Positions 43,333-52,457 are shown, counted from the first letter of the stretch. The stretch is 64,000 nucleotides of DNA from UBA1783 sp964449115 (GCA_964449115.1 CAYUXW010000004.1:9015-73014), one strand, 5' to 3'. Made by a program: numbers and translations. The notes: a model not told the origin generated them from the sequence alone.

Positions 43333-44436
43333 TTATTTTTTGAAATTATATTTTTTTATTGTTTCTAATATTGGCAAAGCGTTGCCATCATAGTCAAATA
43401 AGGCTTGGTTAGCCCAGCTGTTGCCACCAGGACCATTTTCATTTATATATTTTAATGCTGCTTGGTTAGCCCAACCACAACCATTTACCGGAATGCTTTC
43501 TCCACCCCAATAAATAAACCCCAGACATAATCCATTATCAATTGAATCTATAAGTTTCATCAAAGTCTCAATAAATTCACATTGCCCTTGTTTGCTGATT
43601 TCAAATGGCAAGCCTTCTATTAACTTTGAATTTAAGATCATTCCTGTTCTTTCTTCTAATTCTTCATACTCATCATAATCTTCCATCGTAAAACCATAGG
43701 AGGTTTCTGCTACTATCATTTCTTTGCCGTATCTATTTGCCAAATCATTTAAATTATTTTTTAAATCTTCAAGTGTTCCATGCCAAAACATATAATAGCT
43801 CAGACCAATATAATCAAAATCTAAACCTCCATTTAAAAAATAATTATCAAACCAATTGACATATAACTGATTATTACCACCATTATCTAAATGCAGCATT
43901 ATCTTGGCTGATGGCAAAATATCCCTGCAAGCTTTAATTCCGGCATTTAACAAGGTTACTAAATTAGAAAAATTATCCACTTTACCAATCGGCCATAAAA
44001 GTCCATTGGTTATTTCATTTCCAATCGCAACAATATCTGGCTGTAAGTTTTCTTTTTTTAACTCAGCTAAAGTTTGATAAGTAAAATCATAAACTGCTTT
44101 TTCTAATTGCTTTAAATTATAATTTCTCCAAGCCTTTGGAACAAATTGTTTACCTGGATCAGCCCAAAAATCAGAATAGTGAAAGTTTAATAAAATCTTT
44201 AAACCATACTGCTTACATCTTTTAGATAAAATTTTTATCGTTTCTAAATCGCAGTTGCCCGCTCCATAAGGATTACCTTCTTCATCATATGGGTCATTCC
44301 AGATTCTTAGTCTGATTAATCTAAAGCCACAATCCTTTAAAATTAATAGCGGATCTTTTTTTATTCCATGATGATAATAACTCCCACCGGCTTGCTCTAT
44401 TTCTAAAACACTGGACATATCAGAACCTATAATCAT
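43333..44436 (-). CDS. Cytoplasmic endo-beta-1,4-galactanase (GH53)
   Basis: A 367-residue GH53 enzyme without a signal peptide. Catalytic acid/base Glu141 (AIGNEI) and nucleophile Glu244 (VAETSYG) are in place, along with RIWNDPYDEEGNPYGAGNCD near the N-terminus, which the secreted paralogue at 32572 shares closely. Being cytoplasmic, it should cut galacto-oligosaccharides brought in by the adjacent importer. It follows the PLC/GNAT fusion gene by 23 bp with AAAAGGAGA as ribosome binding site, so it may be on that transcript rather than the importer's. No beta-galactosidase is seen nearby. Confidence 0.92.
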   Translation of the reverse strand: MIIGSDMSSVLEIEQAGGSYYHHGIKKDPLLILKDCGFRLIRLRIWNDPYDEEGNPYGAGNCDLETIKILSKRCKQYGLKILLNFHYSDFWADPGKQFVPKAWRNYNLKQLEKAVYDFTYQTLAELKKENLQPDIVAIGNEITNGLLWPIGKVDNFSNLVTLLNAGIKACRDILPSAKIMLHLDNGGNNQLYVNWFDNYFLNGGLDFDYIGLSYYMFWHGTLEDLKNNLNDLANRYGKEMIVAETSYGFTMEDYDEYEELEERTGMILNSKLIEGLPFEISKQGQCEFIETLMKLIDSIDNGLCLGFIYWGGESIPVNGCGWANQAALKYINENGPGGNSWANQALFDYDGNALPILETIKKYNFKK

Positions 44437-44459
44437 CGTAATCTCCTTTTAATACTTTT

Positions 44460-45911
44460 TTAGCCTACTTCTTTTTGATAGGCAATTCGTGGATTTCCAT
44501 CTAATAAATATATTATTCCACATTTTCTGAATTTCAATTTATCAAGTAAATGCTGCATTACTTTATTATCTTCATGAGTATCAATTCTAATGTTGTTGGT
44601 AAATCTGCTTCCATAACTTACTGCAGCACTTAATATTCCTTTAACTTCTTTTTTGCCAGCTATTCGATGAATTGTTCCATAAGCGAAATTGTTCAACCAC
44701 TTTCCTTCAATATAGTTATAGGTAACGTCCTCTCCTAAAATAAAGGCAAATACTCCAACTATTTTATTGTTCAGTTCAACAACATAACCTGTCTTATTTT
44801 CAATATCTTTTTTTATTAAATCTATTGATGGATGAGTATCTTTCCATTGCTGTGGATTTCCGGTTTCTCTCATAAATTCTCTGGCCTCACTATAAATCTC
44901 AACTACCGTATCCAAATCTTCAGGTTCCATTAACCTGATTTCATAATCTTTGATACCTGAATCCAGTTTGAAATATTTCATTATTGAACCATCGCTGCTT
45001 CCACTGTCATAATTTCGATTGCCAACAATTTCCAGTATTTTATCCTCATCAATTTTACCATCAACATATTCTGCTAGTAGCTCCAGTATTTTATGTGTCT
45101 GATTTACTGCCTTATCATATAATTCCATAAATGTTTCGTTACTGGCAAATGTTAAATCAATTGGGCTATGCCACAGCTCTCTACCATAGTTCATTGCATC
45201 CATCTTTTCATCATATTCTAAGGGCATCATCATATTTGCCACAACATTTGGTTTTTTCATCAGTTTTTCTAGATATTTAAAAAACTTATACTTTCCCTTG
45301 TTATGTGTAAATACTTTTTCAGCTCTGGCCATATCATCTAAGCTATCTTTTACATCTTCAAGTGTTACTTCATAATCAAAGACTTCTTTAATACAGTGTG
45401 ACAACATTTCAGCTATCTTTTCTGCAGAATCTTCTAATTTAACAATTTTCCTGTCAGCTCGATAATCTTCAGGTTTAATTCCCTTAAGTTTTAAAAGGGC
45501 TAAATCTATCTGACTTTCAAAAATTTGATGAAGTCTTAAATTGTTTTTATAGGCTGAACCTGTCTGATAATTGACATAAGGATGAGCGATACTATCTAAA
45601 GCATGATGAGAAAAAAATCCCCCAACATAGACAATTAATTGTCCATCACCCTTTTTTTTGGCATATTTTAATAAAGCGCTGAAAAAATCATTAACCTTAC
45701 CTTTATGTATCAATCTTGAACAGTTTCTAACTATTTTTATTCTTTCTTTATTTTGAAATGGAAAATGATGATAAAACATAAAGGGATCAGGTCCCTGACA
45801 ACCTAAATAAAATATCTTTTCTTTTTCTTTAATTAAATCTTTGAAATTTTCATTGCTGCACTTTTTGGCAGCTTCTTCTCCACATAAACAATGGCTTAAA
45901 ACACTAGGCAT
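44460..45911 (-). CDS. Zinc-dependent phospholipase C-like domain fused to a GNAT acetyltransferase domain
   Basis: A 483-residue fusion. The N-terminal part (about 1-300) resembles zinc-dependent phospholipase C: His7, GCQGPDPFMFYHH (Asp42) and VGGFFSHHALDSIAHPYV with His102/103, Asp106 and His110. No signal peptide is present, unlike secreted phospholipases. A linker near 290-320 leads to a GNAT-like N-acetyltransferase domain (about 325-483: IRLMEPEDLDTVVEIYSEAR, VVELNNKIVGVFAFIL, IDTHEDNKVMQHLLDKLKF). Similar phospholipase-like domains without export occur in Firmicutes with unknown role. Its start has a GGGGTGAGG box and a TATAAT at 45937-45942. Confidence 0.83.
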   Translation of the reverse strand: MPSVLSHCLCGEEAAKKCSNENFKDLIKEKEKIFYLGCQGPDPFMFYHHFPFQNKERIKIVRNCSRLIHKGKVNDFFSALLKYAKKKGDGQLIVYVGGFFSHHALDSIAHPYVNYQTGSAYKNNLRLHQIFESQIDLALLKLKGIKPEDYRADRKIVKLEDSAEKIAEMLSHCIKEVFDYEVTLEDVKDSLDDMARAEKVFTHNKGKYKFFKYLEKLMKKPNVVANMMMPLEYDEKMDAMNYGRELWHSPIDLTFASNETFMELYDKAVNQTHKILELLAEYVDGKIDEDKILEIVGNRNYDSGSSDGSIMKYFKLDSGIKDYEIRLMEPEDLDTVVEIYSEAREFMRETGNPQQWKDTHPSIDLIKKDIENKTGYVVELNNKIVGVFAFILGEDVTYNYIEGKWLNNFAYGTIHRIAGKKEVKGILSAAVSYGSRFTNNIRIDTHEDNKVMQHLLDKLKFRKCGIIYLLDGNPRIAYQKEVG

Positions 45912-45971
45912 TAATCCTCACCCCGTTCTCCTTACTATTATAAGGTAATAAGCTGTAAATAGGGTGTAAAA

Positions 45972-45993
45972 AAGAATAGCACCTGCTATTCTT
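45972..45993 (-). terminator. Terminator of the zinc-efflux operon
   Basis: AAGAATAGC and GCTATTCTT form a 9-bp stem with ACCT loop and a T run on the minus strand. The stem includes the last codons of the ArsR-family gene. Confidence 0.8.
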
Positions 45994-46282
45994 CAATATG
46001 TTCTCTTCCCATCGCAATAATCGTTTTAACATGATCATCATCTAAAGAATAATAAATCTGTTTTCCTTCTCTTTTAGATTTTACTAACTTTCCCTGTTTT
46101 AAAACTCTTAATTGATGAGAAACAGCTGAAATAGTCATCCCCAGCTGTTCTGCAATTTCACCTACTGATAGTTCCTCCTCATAAAGAGTATATAAAATTC
46201 TAATTCTAGTAGAATCGCCAAACAGTTTAAACAGATCCGCTAAATCATAAAGCATATTTTCTTCCATCTTTTTATTAGCCAT
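45986..46282 (-). CDS. ArsR/SmtB-family metal-responsive repressor
   Basis: A 98-residue winged-helix repressor. The DNA-binding helix is MTISAVSHQLRVLKQ. At the C-terminus Asp82, His84, His95 and Glu98 have the same spacing (2, 11, 3) as the alpha-5 zinc site of SmtB (Asp104, His106, His117, Glu120). There is no Cys in the protein, so a CadC-type cadmium/lead site is absent; a zinc (or cobalt) sensor is indicated. It overlaps the P-type ATPase gene by 8 bp and is the last gene of the operon it should control through the operator at 48393-48408. Confidence 0.92.
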   Translation of the reverse strand: MANKKMEENMLYDLADLFKLFGDSTRIRILYTLYEEELSVGEIAEQLGMTISAVSHQLRVLKQGKLVKSKREGKQIYYSLDDDHVKTIIAMGREHIEE

Positions 46283-48158
46283 TTTCTTTTTCTCTCCTCT
46301 TATTTTTTCTCAGCATTATCCTCATCGCATTTAATACCGCAATAACCATCACCCCAACATCAGCAAATATTGCCAACCACATATCAGCATAGCCAAAGGC
46401 TCCCAGAATCAGACTTCCAACCTTAACTGTTATCGCAAAAATAATATTCTGATAGACAATTGTTAAAGTTTTTTTGCTAAGTTTAATTGCTTCAACCAGT
46501 TTTAACAAGTCATCATCCATTAAAACAACATCCGCTGCTTCAATAGCGGCATCACTTCCTAAAGCTCCCATGGCAATTCCGATATCTGCCATCGCCAAAG
46601 CTGGGGCATCATTTATGCCATCCCCCACAAAAGTCAGTTTCTGATTAGCTGGTTTTTCATTTATCACCTTTTTAACCAGCTCTAATTTATCATTTGGTAA
46701 AAGCTGATAATGAATCTTTTCAATTTTTACCTTTTCTGCTATATCTTTAGCTACCTTTTCATTATCTCCAGTCAGCATATAGATATCTTTAACACCAATA
46801 TCTTTTAGTTGTTCAATTGCGGTTATGGTATTTTCCTTAAGCACATCATTTATTACCAGATGACCTAAATATTCAGCTTCAAAACTGACATGAACTATAG
46901 TTCCTATGCTTTCACACTTTTGGTAGTCTATTTCTAACATCTGCATCAGCTTATCATTTCCCACTGCCAGCTGTTTTCCTTGATAACTGCAAATAATTCC
47001 TTTACCAGCGATTTCTTTTATATCACTGATTCTTTTTTCATCGATGTCTTTACCATATTCTTTAGCAATGCACTTGGCAATTGGATGATTGGAATAATAT
47101 TCTCCATATGCTGCCAACATCAAAAGATAATCGTCATCTTCACTATGATGGATATCATTAACAGCGAAAATCCCTTTCGTCAGGGTTCCTGTTTTATCCA
47201 TCATCAGCATTTTTACCTTAGCCAATGTTTCCAGATAGTTGGAGCCTTTTATTAGAATTCCTTTACTGCTGGCTGCTCCCAGTCCAGCAAAAAAACTTAG
47301 TGGTATGGAAATAACTAAAGCACAAGGACAGGAAATAACTAAAAAGGTTAGAGCTCTATAAACCCATTTTGAAACTTCTACATTTCCATTAGCTAAAAAA
47401 CTTATTAAAGGTCCCATAGTTGCCAAAGCCAAGGCACTGTAAACAACTATTGGAGTATATACCCTTGCAAACTTACTGATAAAGTTTTCACTTTTACTTT
47501 TCAGATTACTGGCATTTTCTACTAGATCTAATATTTTACTGGCAGTAGATTCCTCAAACTCTTTAGTTGTTTTTACTTTCAGTAATCCAGAAATATTTAC
47601 ACTTCCTGACAGTATTTCATCATCAACATTTACTTCTACAGGCATTGATTCACCAGTCAGGGCAACAACATCTAAAACTGATTGACCCTCTATTATTACT
47701 CCATCTATCGCTACCTTTTCTCCTGGCAAAATCGTAATAATTGTTCCTGTTTCTATTTTATAGGGATCAACGACTATAATCTTGCCATCTTCTTCAATAT
47801 TGACATAATCAGGTCTGATATCCATCAAAGCACTGATGCTTTTTCTACTTTTTCCAATCGCATAGCTTTGAAACAGTTCGCCAAGCTGATAAAAAAGCAT
47901 CACCGCAATGGCTTCATTAAAATCTTTTAAAAATATCGCCCCAACTGTGGCAATGGCCATCAGAAAATTCTCATCAAAAGGTTGGCGCTCCATTATTCCC
48001 TTAAAAGCTTTAATAAGGACATCATAGCCAATTAGAAAATACGGAATCAGGTTAAGCAAAAAAACTAAAATTCCTTCTATTTTAAGTAACTGTAATATAA
48101 CTAGTAAAACAGCTGATAAGATAATCCTCATCAACATTTTTTTCTGTTTTTTATTCAT
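46275..48158 (-). CDS. P1B-type heavy-metal-exporting ATPase (zinc/cadmium type)
   Basis: A 627-residue pump that exports Zn(II) and related ions. Motifs: TGES (168-171), membrane CPC (277-279), phosphorylated Asp321 in DKTGTLT, SNHPIA (HP site), GDGINDAP, and the last membrane pair with a Lys (ITVKVG) and an Asp (IFADVGV) typical of the zinc/cadmium P1B-2 group. It lacks an N-terminal heavy-metal domain; that domain is a separate protein encoded next to it. It stands between the HMA chaperone and the SmtB-like repressor. Confidence 0.93.
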   Translation of the reverse strand: MNKKQKKMLMRIILSAVLLVILQLLKIEGILVFLLNLIPYFLIGYDVLIKAFKGIMERQPFDENFLMAIATVGAIFLKDFNEAIAVMLFYQLGELFQSYAIGKSRKSISALMDIRPDYVNIEEDGKIIVVDPYKIETGTIITILPGEKVAIDGVIIEGQSVLDVVALTGESMPVEVNVDDEILSGSVNISGLLKVKTTKEFEESTASKILDLVENASNLKSKSENFISKFARVYTPIVVYSALALATMGPLISFLANGNVEVSKWVYRALTFLVISCPCALVISIPLSFFAGLGAASSKGILIKGSNYLETLAKVKMLMMDKTGTLTKGIFAVNDIHHSEDDDYLLMLAAYGEYYSNHPIAKCIAKEYGKDIDEKRISDIKEIAGKGIICSYQGKQLAVGNDKLMQMLEIDYQKCESIGTIVHVSFEAEYLGHLVINDVLKENTITAIEQLKDIGVKDIYMLTGDNEKVAKDIAEKVKIEKIHYQLLPNDKLELVKKVINEKPANQKLTFVGDGINDAPALAMADIGIAMGALGSDAAIEAADVVLMDDDLLKLVEAIKLSKKTLTIVYQNIIFAITVKVGSLILGAFGYADMWLAIFADVGVMVIAVLNAMRIMLRKNKRREKENG

Positions 48159-48377
48159 TTATAAAAAAATCTCACAATCTCTATCAACTTTTTTGCAGTT
48201 GGTTAAAACTTTTTGCATTACTTCATCTTTTTTGACTTCATCTTCAAAGTCAACAATCAGTTTCTGAGTCATGAAATTAACTGTAGCATTTTTTATTCCT
48301 TCTGTATTTTTGGCAGCATCTTCCATTTTCAAGGCACAGGCTGCACAATCTACTTCTATTTTATAACTTTTCTTCAT
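48159..48377 (-). CDS. Heavy-metal-associated (HMA) domain protein
   Basis: A 72-residue metal chaperone or detached N-terminal domain of the P1B-ATPase. The ATG at 48377 (MKKSYKIEVDCAACALKM) is chosen since AGGAG lies 6 bases upstream; the frame's earlier ATG overlaps that box. Cys11 and Cys14 form the CxxC metal site in DCAACALKM. It ends one base before the ATPase gene, is first in the operon, and directly follows a strong promoter and ArsR-type operator. Confidence 0.9.
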   Translation of the reverse strand: MKKSYKIEVDCAACALKMEDAAKNTEGIKNATVNFMTQKLIVDFEDEVKKDEVMQKVLTNCKKVDRDCEIFL

Positions 48378-48392
48378 AACACTTCTCCTCAT

Positions 48393-48408
48393 TTGAACAT
48401 TTGTTCAA
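48393..48408. promoter_or_regulatory. ArsR/SmtB-type operator
   Basis: TTGAACA-TT-TGTTCAA is a perfect dyad matching the TGAACAnnTGTTCA operator of the SmtB/CzrA group. It lies just after the -10 box and before the HMA gene, where bound repressor would block transcription. Confidence 0.88.
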
Positions 48409-48419
48409 TTGTTAATATG

Positions 48420-48447
48420 ATTATAGCACTTCCTATTCCCCTGTCAA
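48420..48447 (-). promoter_or_regulatory. Zinc-efflux operon promoter
   Basis: Minus-strand TTGACA (48447-48442) and TATAAT (48425-48420), both perfect, with a 16-base spacer. It directly abuts the MATE gene terminator. Confidence 0.85.
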
Positions 48448-48452
48448 TAAAA

Positions 48453-48472
48453 AACTATCATTTCTGACAGTT
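48453..48472 (-). terminator. Terminator of the MATE gene
   Basis: Minus-strand AACTGTCA-GAAA-TGATAGTT followed by TTTTTATTGACA; the last bases of the T-rich tail are the -35 box of the next operon. Confidence 0.75.
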
Positions 48473-49825
48473 CTAAGCTCTTAATCTGCTCATTTTTGTC
48501 CACTTGCTATTGTGGAAGTAGATGCTGGCCAGTATTCCAGCTAATGTAAAACCAAAGGCTGATGACATATAGATAACATAGATATTTCCAGGAAACAGCT
48601 GCAAACCAAAAAACACAAATAAATAACGGCTGATACATTGAGCAAATATCGCTATCATCATTGGAGCCCCTACATTTCCTGCTCCTCTGATAGCCCCATG
48701 ATAAACATGCGACCAGCCAAGAGGAATATAGCTGTAGACTGTTATTCTTATTGCTGTTGCTCCAGCAGAAATAATAAGTGGATCTTTATTGAACAAACTG
48801 ACCCAGTAAGGAGCACTGATAAATAACAGTGAACTGCTTATTAAAGTAATAATATTGCAGATTTTAATGCTTTCCTTAATAACCTTCTGCGCTCGATCAT
48901 ACTGTTTTGCCCCCATATTCTGAGAAACCATATTTACCGTTACGGTTGAAACTGCTCCCATTGGAAGATGAGCAAAGACAGCGATTCTATCGGCTACTCC
49001 AATTCCGGCAATATATTCATTAGGGAGCAGATTTATGTATGATTGTACCATCATAGTACTGATTGCAATCAGCATATTTTGAATTCCAGCTGGAATTCCC
49101 AAACCAAGGATTTTACCAAATATTCGCCAACTGAAACTGATGTTTCGAATATTAAACTGAACTTCCTCTAATGAAAGAAGTTTTCTCAGACATAAAATAT
49201 CCGCTATAAATTGAGAAATTATTGTCGCTAAAGCTGTTCCAACGACGCTCATATCCAAAACTCTGACAAAAATAATACCTAAAACCAGATTTATCAAACT
49301 TGATAAGATCAGATATTTTAATGGTGTTTTTGAATCGCCAATACTCCTTAAAATGAAGAAGCACATCTTATATGTCAATACAGCTGCTGTACCAAAGACA
49401 TAGACACTTAAATAGTCATAAGCCAAATCATAAAGTTCAACTTTAACATTGCTGATATCCATTAAAAAAGGAATAGCCAGATAAGAAATTACCGTTAAAA
49501 GTATGCCCCCAAAAACAGCCAGTATCAAGCTTGTTTCGATTGACTCTTTAATCTTGTCTTTTCTTTTAGCCCCAAAGTAGGTAGCTACAACTATTCCTGA
49601 TCCAAGTCCTAAACCATAAAATAGGTAATTATATACATTCGATATTGTACTACAGGCACTGACTGCACTTAATGCTTCTTTGGAAACATAGTTTCCCACA
49701 ATCAGTGCGTTAGTCAGATTGTAAAGCTGCTCAAAAACATTAGCCAGAATGATAGGCCAGACAAACCTCAACAACTGTTTGATTATGTTGCCTTCTGTTA
49801 ATGAAACGCTTGAATTTTTACTCAT
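48473..49825 (-). CDS. MATE-family efflux transporter
   Basis: A 450-residue membrane protein with twelve helices in two similar halves, of the NorM/DinF-like MATE group that exports drugs or other organic cations using Na+ or H+. Typical features are the N-terminal LTEGNIIKQLLRFVWPIILANVFEQLYNLTNALIVGNYV region, shown here as QLLRFVWPIILANVF and YNLTNALIVGNYV, and RSIGDSKTPLKYLI in the middle. It has its own terminator and lies between maf and the zinc operon. Substrate unknown. Confidence 0.9.
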   Translation of the reverse strand: MSKNSSVSLTEGNIIKQLLRFVWPIILANVFEQLYNLTNALIVGNYVSKEALSAVSACSTISNVYNYLFYGLGLGSGIVVATYFGAKRKDKIKESIETSLILAVFGGILLTVISYLAIPFLMDISNVKVELYDLAYDYLSVYVFGTAAVLTYKMCFFILRSIGDSKTPLKYLILSSLINLVLGIIFVRVLDMSVVGTALATIISQFIADILCLRKLLSLEEVQFNIRNISFSWRIFGKILGLGIPAGIQNMLIAISTMMVQSYINLLPNEYIAGIGVADRIAVFAHLPMGAVSTVTVNMVSQNMGAKQYDRAQKVIKESIKICNIITLISSSLLFISAPYWVSLFNKDPLIISAGATAIRITVYSYIPLGWSHVYHGAIRGAGNVGAPMMIAIFAQCISRYLFVFFGLQLFPGNIYVIYMSSAFGFTLAGILASIYFHNSKWTKMSRLRA

Positions 49826-49845
49826 ACTTTACTCCTGTAAAGTAA

Positions 49846-50403
49846 TTATAGCATTTTCTTTACACATTTAAAGACCTTGTCAAGTGGCAGCCCCATAATT
49901 GTATAATAATTGCCTTCAATGGCTGAAATATACCTGGCTGCCCATCCCTGAATGGCATATCCTCCCGCTTTATCATAAGGTTCATCGGTCTTGACATACC
50001 TGTCAATTTCCGCTTCTTCAATATCATTGAAATGAACATTTGATATATCTGAAAAAACAATTTCTTCTTTCTTGGATAAGACAGCGACACCTGTAATGAC
50101 CTGATGTTCTCTATCTTTCATTTTAAGCATCATCTCTTTAGCCTGTTTTTCATTTTTTGGCTTACCTAAAATTTCATCATCTACTACAACTATCGTATCA
50201 CTGCCTAAAACCACATTATCCGGATGTGTTTCAAAAACTGCCTTGGCTTTTTGATAAGCTAGAGCTTTGACCATTTCTTCTGGCGATAAATCTTCAGAAG
50301 AAACCTCATCTACCTCAGAGCTGATTACATCAAAATCAAAGCCCAACAATTCCAACAGTTCTTTTCTTCTAGGTGATTTACTGGCTAATATTAACTTTTT
50401 CAT
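49846..50403 (-). CDS. maf: Maf nucleotide pyrophosphatase
   Basis: Hydrolyses non-canonical or excess nucleoside triphosphates (dTTP/UTP and modified forms) to monophosphates and influences septum formation. The 185-residue protein has LASKSPRRKELLELLG (6-21), LGSDTIVV (about 68-75) and EPYDKAGGYAIQGWAA, the Maf signature. It overlaps the end of uvrB by 4 bp (ATGA type), so they are translated together, linking nucleotide-pool cleaning with DNA repair. Confidence 0.93.
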   Translation of the reverse strand: MKKLILASKSPRRKELLELLGFDFDVISSEVDEVSSEDLSPEEMVKALAYQKAKAVFETHPDNVVLGSDTIVVVDDEILGKPKNEKQAKEMMLKMKDREHQVITGVAVLSKKEEIVFSDISNVHFNDIEEAEIDRYVKTDEPYDKAGGYAIQGWAARYISAIEGNYYTIMGLPLDKVFKCVKKML

Positions 50404-52379
50404 CCTAATTCTCCTTTGATTTCTAAAATCATATCTCTAAGCTCTGCAGCTCTTTCAAAATCCAGAATCCTAGCCGCTTCTCTCATTTCTTTATCCAACC
50501 TTACCAATAATTGCTCTGTTTCAGCTCTAGATTGCTTTTTGACCTTTTTGTTCAGATATTTAATCGCCATTTCATGAGTTTCTTTTGAACGAATTGGCTC
50601 TCTGATTTCTTTTTTGATAGTTGTAGGAACAATATTGTTTTCTTCATTAAACTTCTTTTGAATCTTTCTACGACGATTTGTTTCCTCAATCGCTCGAGAC
50701 ATGGAACCAGTAACATTATCTGCATACATGATGACCTTACCATTACTGTTTCTGGCTGCACGGCCAATAGTCTGAATCAGACTTCTTTCACTTCTTAAAA
50801 AGCCTTCTTTATCAGCATCAATAATGGCAACTAAAGACACTTCCGGAATATCCAAACCTTCTCTAAGCAAGTTAATACCAACTAGGACATCATATTTACC
50901 AATTCGCAAATCACGAATGATTTCCGTTCTTTCCAAGGTTTTGGTTTCGTGATGCAGATAAGCTACCTTATACATCCTGTTTTGCAGATATTTGGTCAAT
51001 TCTTCAGCCATTTTGACAGTTAAAGTAGTTATTAAAACTCTCTCTTCTTTCTGTACTCTCAAATCAATCTCATAAGCCAAATCATCAATCTGGCCTTTTG
51101 AAGGTCGCACTTCCACTTCAGGATCTAACAGGCCTGTTGGACGAATAATCTGTTCAACTACTTCGCCATTAACCTTGTCAAGTTCATAGTCTCCTGGAGT
51201 GGCACTGACACAGATTACCTGATTGATGGCCTTTTCAAATTCATTAAATTTTAGTGGACGATTATCTAAGGCACTTGGCAGTCTAAAACCAAAATTAACC
51301 AGGGTTTCTTTTCTACTTCTATCACCATTATACATTCCTCTGACCTGGGGAATTGAAACATGTGATTCATCAATAATCATTAAAAAATCATCACCAAAAT
51401 AATCAAAGAGAGTCCAAGGTTTTGAGCCAGGTGCTCTGAATTCTAAATGACGAGAATAGTTTTCGATACCAGGGCAGACTCCAAATTCTCTTAAAGCTTC
51501 CAAATCATAGGCACATCTCTGCTCTAGTCTTTGTTTTTCCAAAAGTTTGCCTTCTTTTTCAAAGTACTGCAATCTTTCTTCAAGTTCGATTTCAATATTT
51601 TCACAGGCTTTAAGTATATCCTCTTTACTTTTAGCATAGCCAGTTGCTGGGAAAATATTGTAAACAGTATAGTATTCTAAAGTCTTGTTGGTTATGATGT
51701 CTATTTCACTGATACGATCAATTTCATCATCAAACAACTCTATTCTTAAAAAATAATTATCTGTATGACCTAAACTGACATCAATGACATCTCCTCTGAC
51801 TCTAAAAGTTCCTCTTTTCTGTTCAATGTCATTACGACTGTATTGTCGATCTACTAACATCATTAGTAAATCTTTTCTAGTTATCTTCTGGTTTGTCTTA
51901 ATAGTAAAAAACAGATCTTTATACTGATTAGGATCACTTGAAGCATAAATACAGGCAACTGAAGCTACAATTATCGTATCTCTATGTTCCAATACCGCAT
52001 TATAGGCTGCTAAACGCAGCATATCCAGCTCTTCATTTATCATCGAATTCTTTTCAATATATGTGTCAGTTTTAGGCAAATAGGCCTCTGGCTGATAATA
52101 ATCGAAGTTGGAAACAAAATATTCAACATGATTATTAGGAAACAATTCCTTTAGTTCCGAGTATAATTGTCCTGCCAATGTTTTATTGTGGACAAATACC
52201 AATGTTGGTTTATTAACTTTTTCAATTACATTAGCCACAGTAAAAGTCTTACCAGTTCCTGTCGCACCCAGCAGTACCTGATACTTTTTATTTTCCTTTA
52301 ATCCCAAAACCAGCTGTTCTATCGCTTTGGGCTGGTCACCTTTTGGAATATAACTACTAACTAACTGAAATTTTCCCAT
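50400..52379 (-). CDS. uvrB: UvrABC excision nuclease subunit B
   Basis: UvrB verifies DNA damage and recruits UvrC. The start is set at 52379 (MGKFQLVSSYIPKGDQP, 659 residues) because UvrB proteins begin in this way; the frame is open for 10 more codons. Walker A GATGTGKTF, the beta-hairpin region YYQPEAYLP, DESHVSIPQ, TIGRAARN and the C-terminal UVR motif (EKEMREAA-like RLDKEMREAARILDFERAAE) are present. No Shine-Dalgarno is found; instead a TATAAT box ends six bases before the ATG, so the message may be leaderless. uvrA is not adjacent. Confidence 0.95.
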   Translation of the reverse strand: MGKFQLVSSYIPKGDQPKAIEQLVLGLKENKKYQVLLGATGTGKTFTVANVIEKVNKPTLVFVHNKTLAGQLYSELKELFPNNHVEYFVSNFDYYQPEAYLPKTDTYIEKNSMINEELDMLRLAAYNAVLEHRDTIIVASVACIYASSDPNQYKDLFFTIKTNQKITRKDLLMMLVDRQYSRNDIEQKRGTFRVRGDVIDVSLGHTDNYFLRIELFDDEIDRISEIDIITNKTLEYYTVYNIFPATGYAKSKEDILKACENIEIELEERLQYFEKEGKLLEKQRLEQRCAYDLEALREFGVCPGIENYSRHLEFRAPGSKPWTLFDYFGDDFLMIIDESHVSIPQVRGMYNGDRSRKETLVNFGFRLPSALDNRPLKFNEFEKAINQVICVSATPGDYELDKVNGEVVEQIIRPTGLLDPEVEVRPSKGQIDDLAYEIDLRVQKEERVLITTLTVKMAEELTKYLQNRMYKVAYLHHETKTLERTEIIRDLRIGKYDVLVGINLLREGLDIPEVSLVAIIDADKEGFLRSERSLIQTIGRAARNSNGKVIMYADNVTGSMSRAIEETNRRRKIQKKFNEENNIVPTTIKKEIREPIRSKETHEMAIKYLNKKVKKQSRAETEQLLVRLDKEMREAARILDFERAAELRDMILEIKGELG

Positions 52380-52385
52380 ATGCAT

Positions 52386-52391
52386 ATTATA
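52386..52391 (-). promoter_or_regulatory. TATAAT box directly before uvrB
   Basis: A consensus -10 box six bases from the uvrB ATG would put the start of transcription at the start codon. No convincing -35 box or TGn extension is seen, and alternatives have not been excluded. Confidence 0.35.
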
Positions 52392-52457
52392 CACTATCAA
52401 CGGCTGCAATTACTGTTATCTTTAAACAAGTCCTGCATCATAAAACCCAGAAATAAA

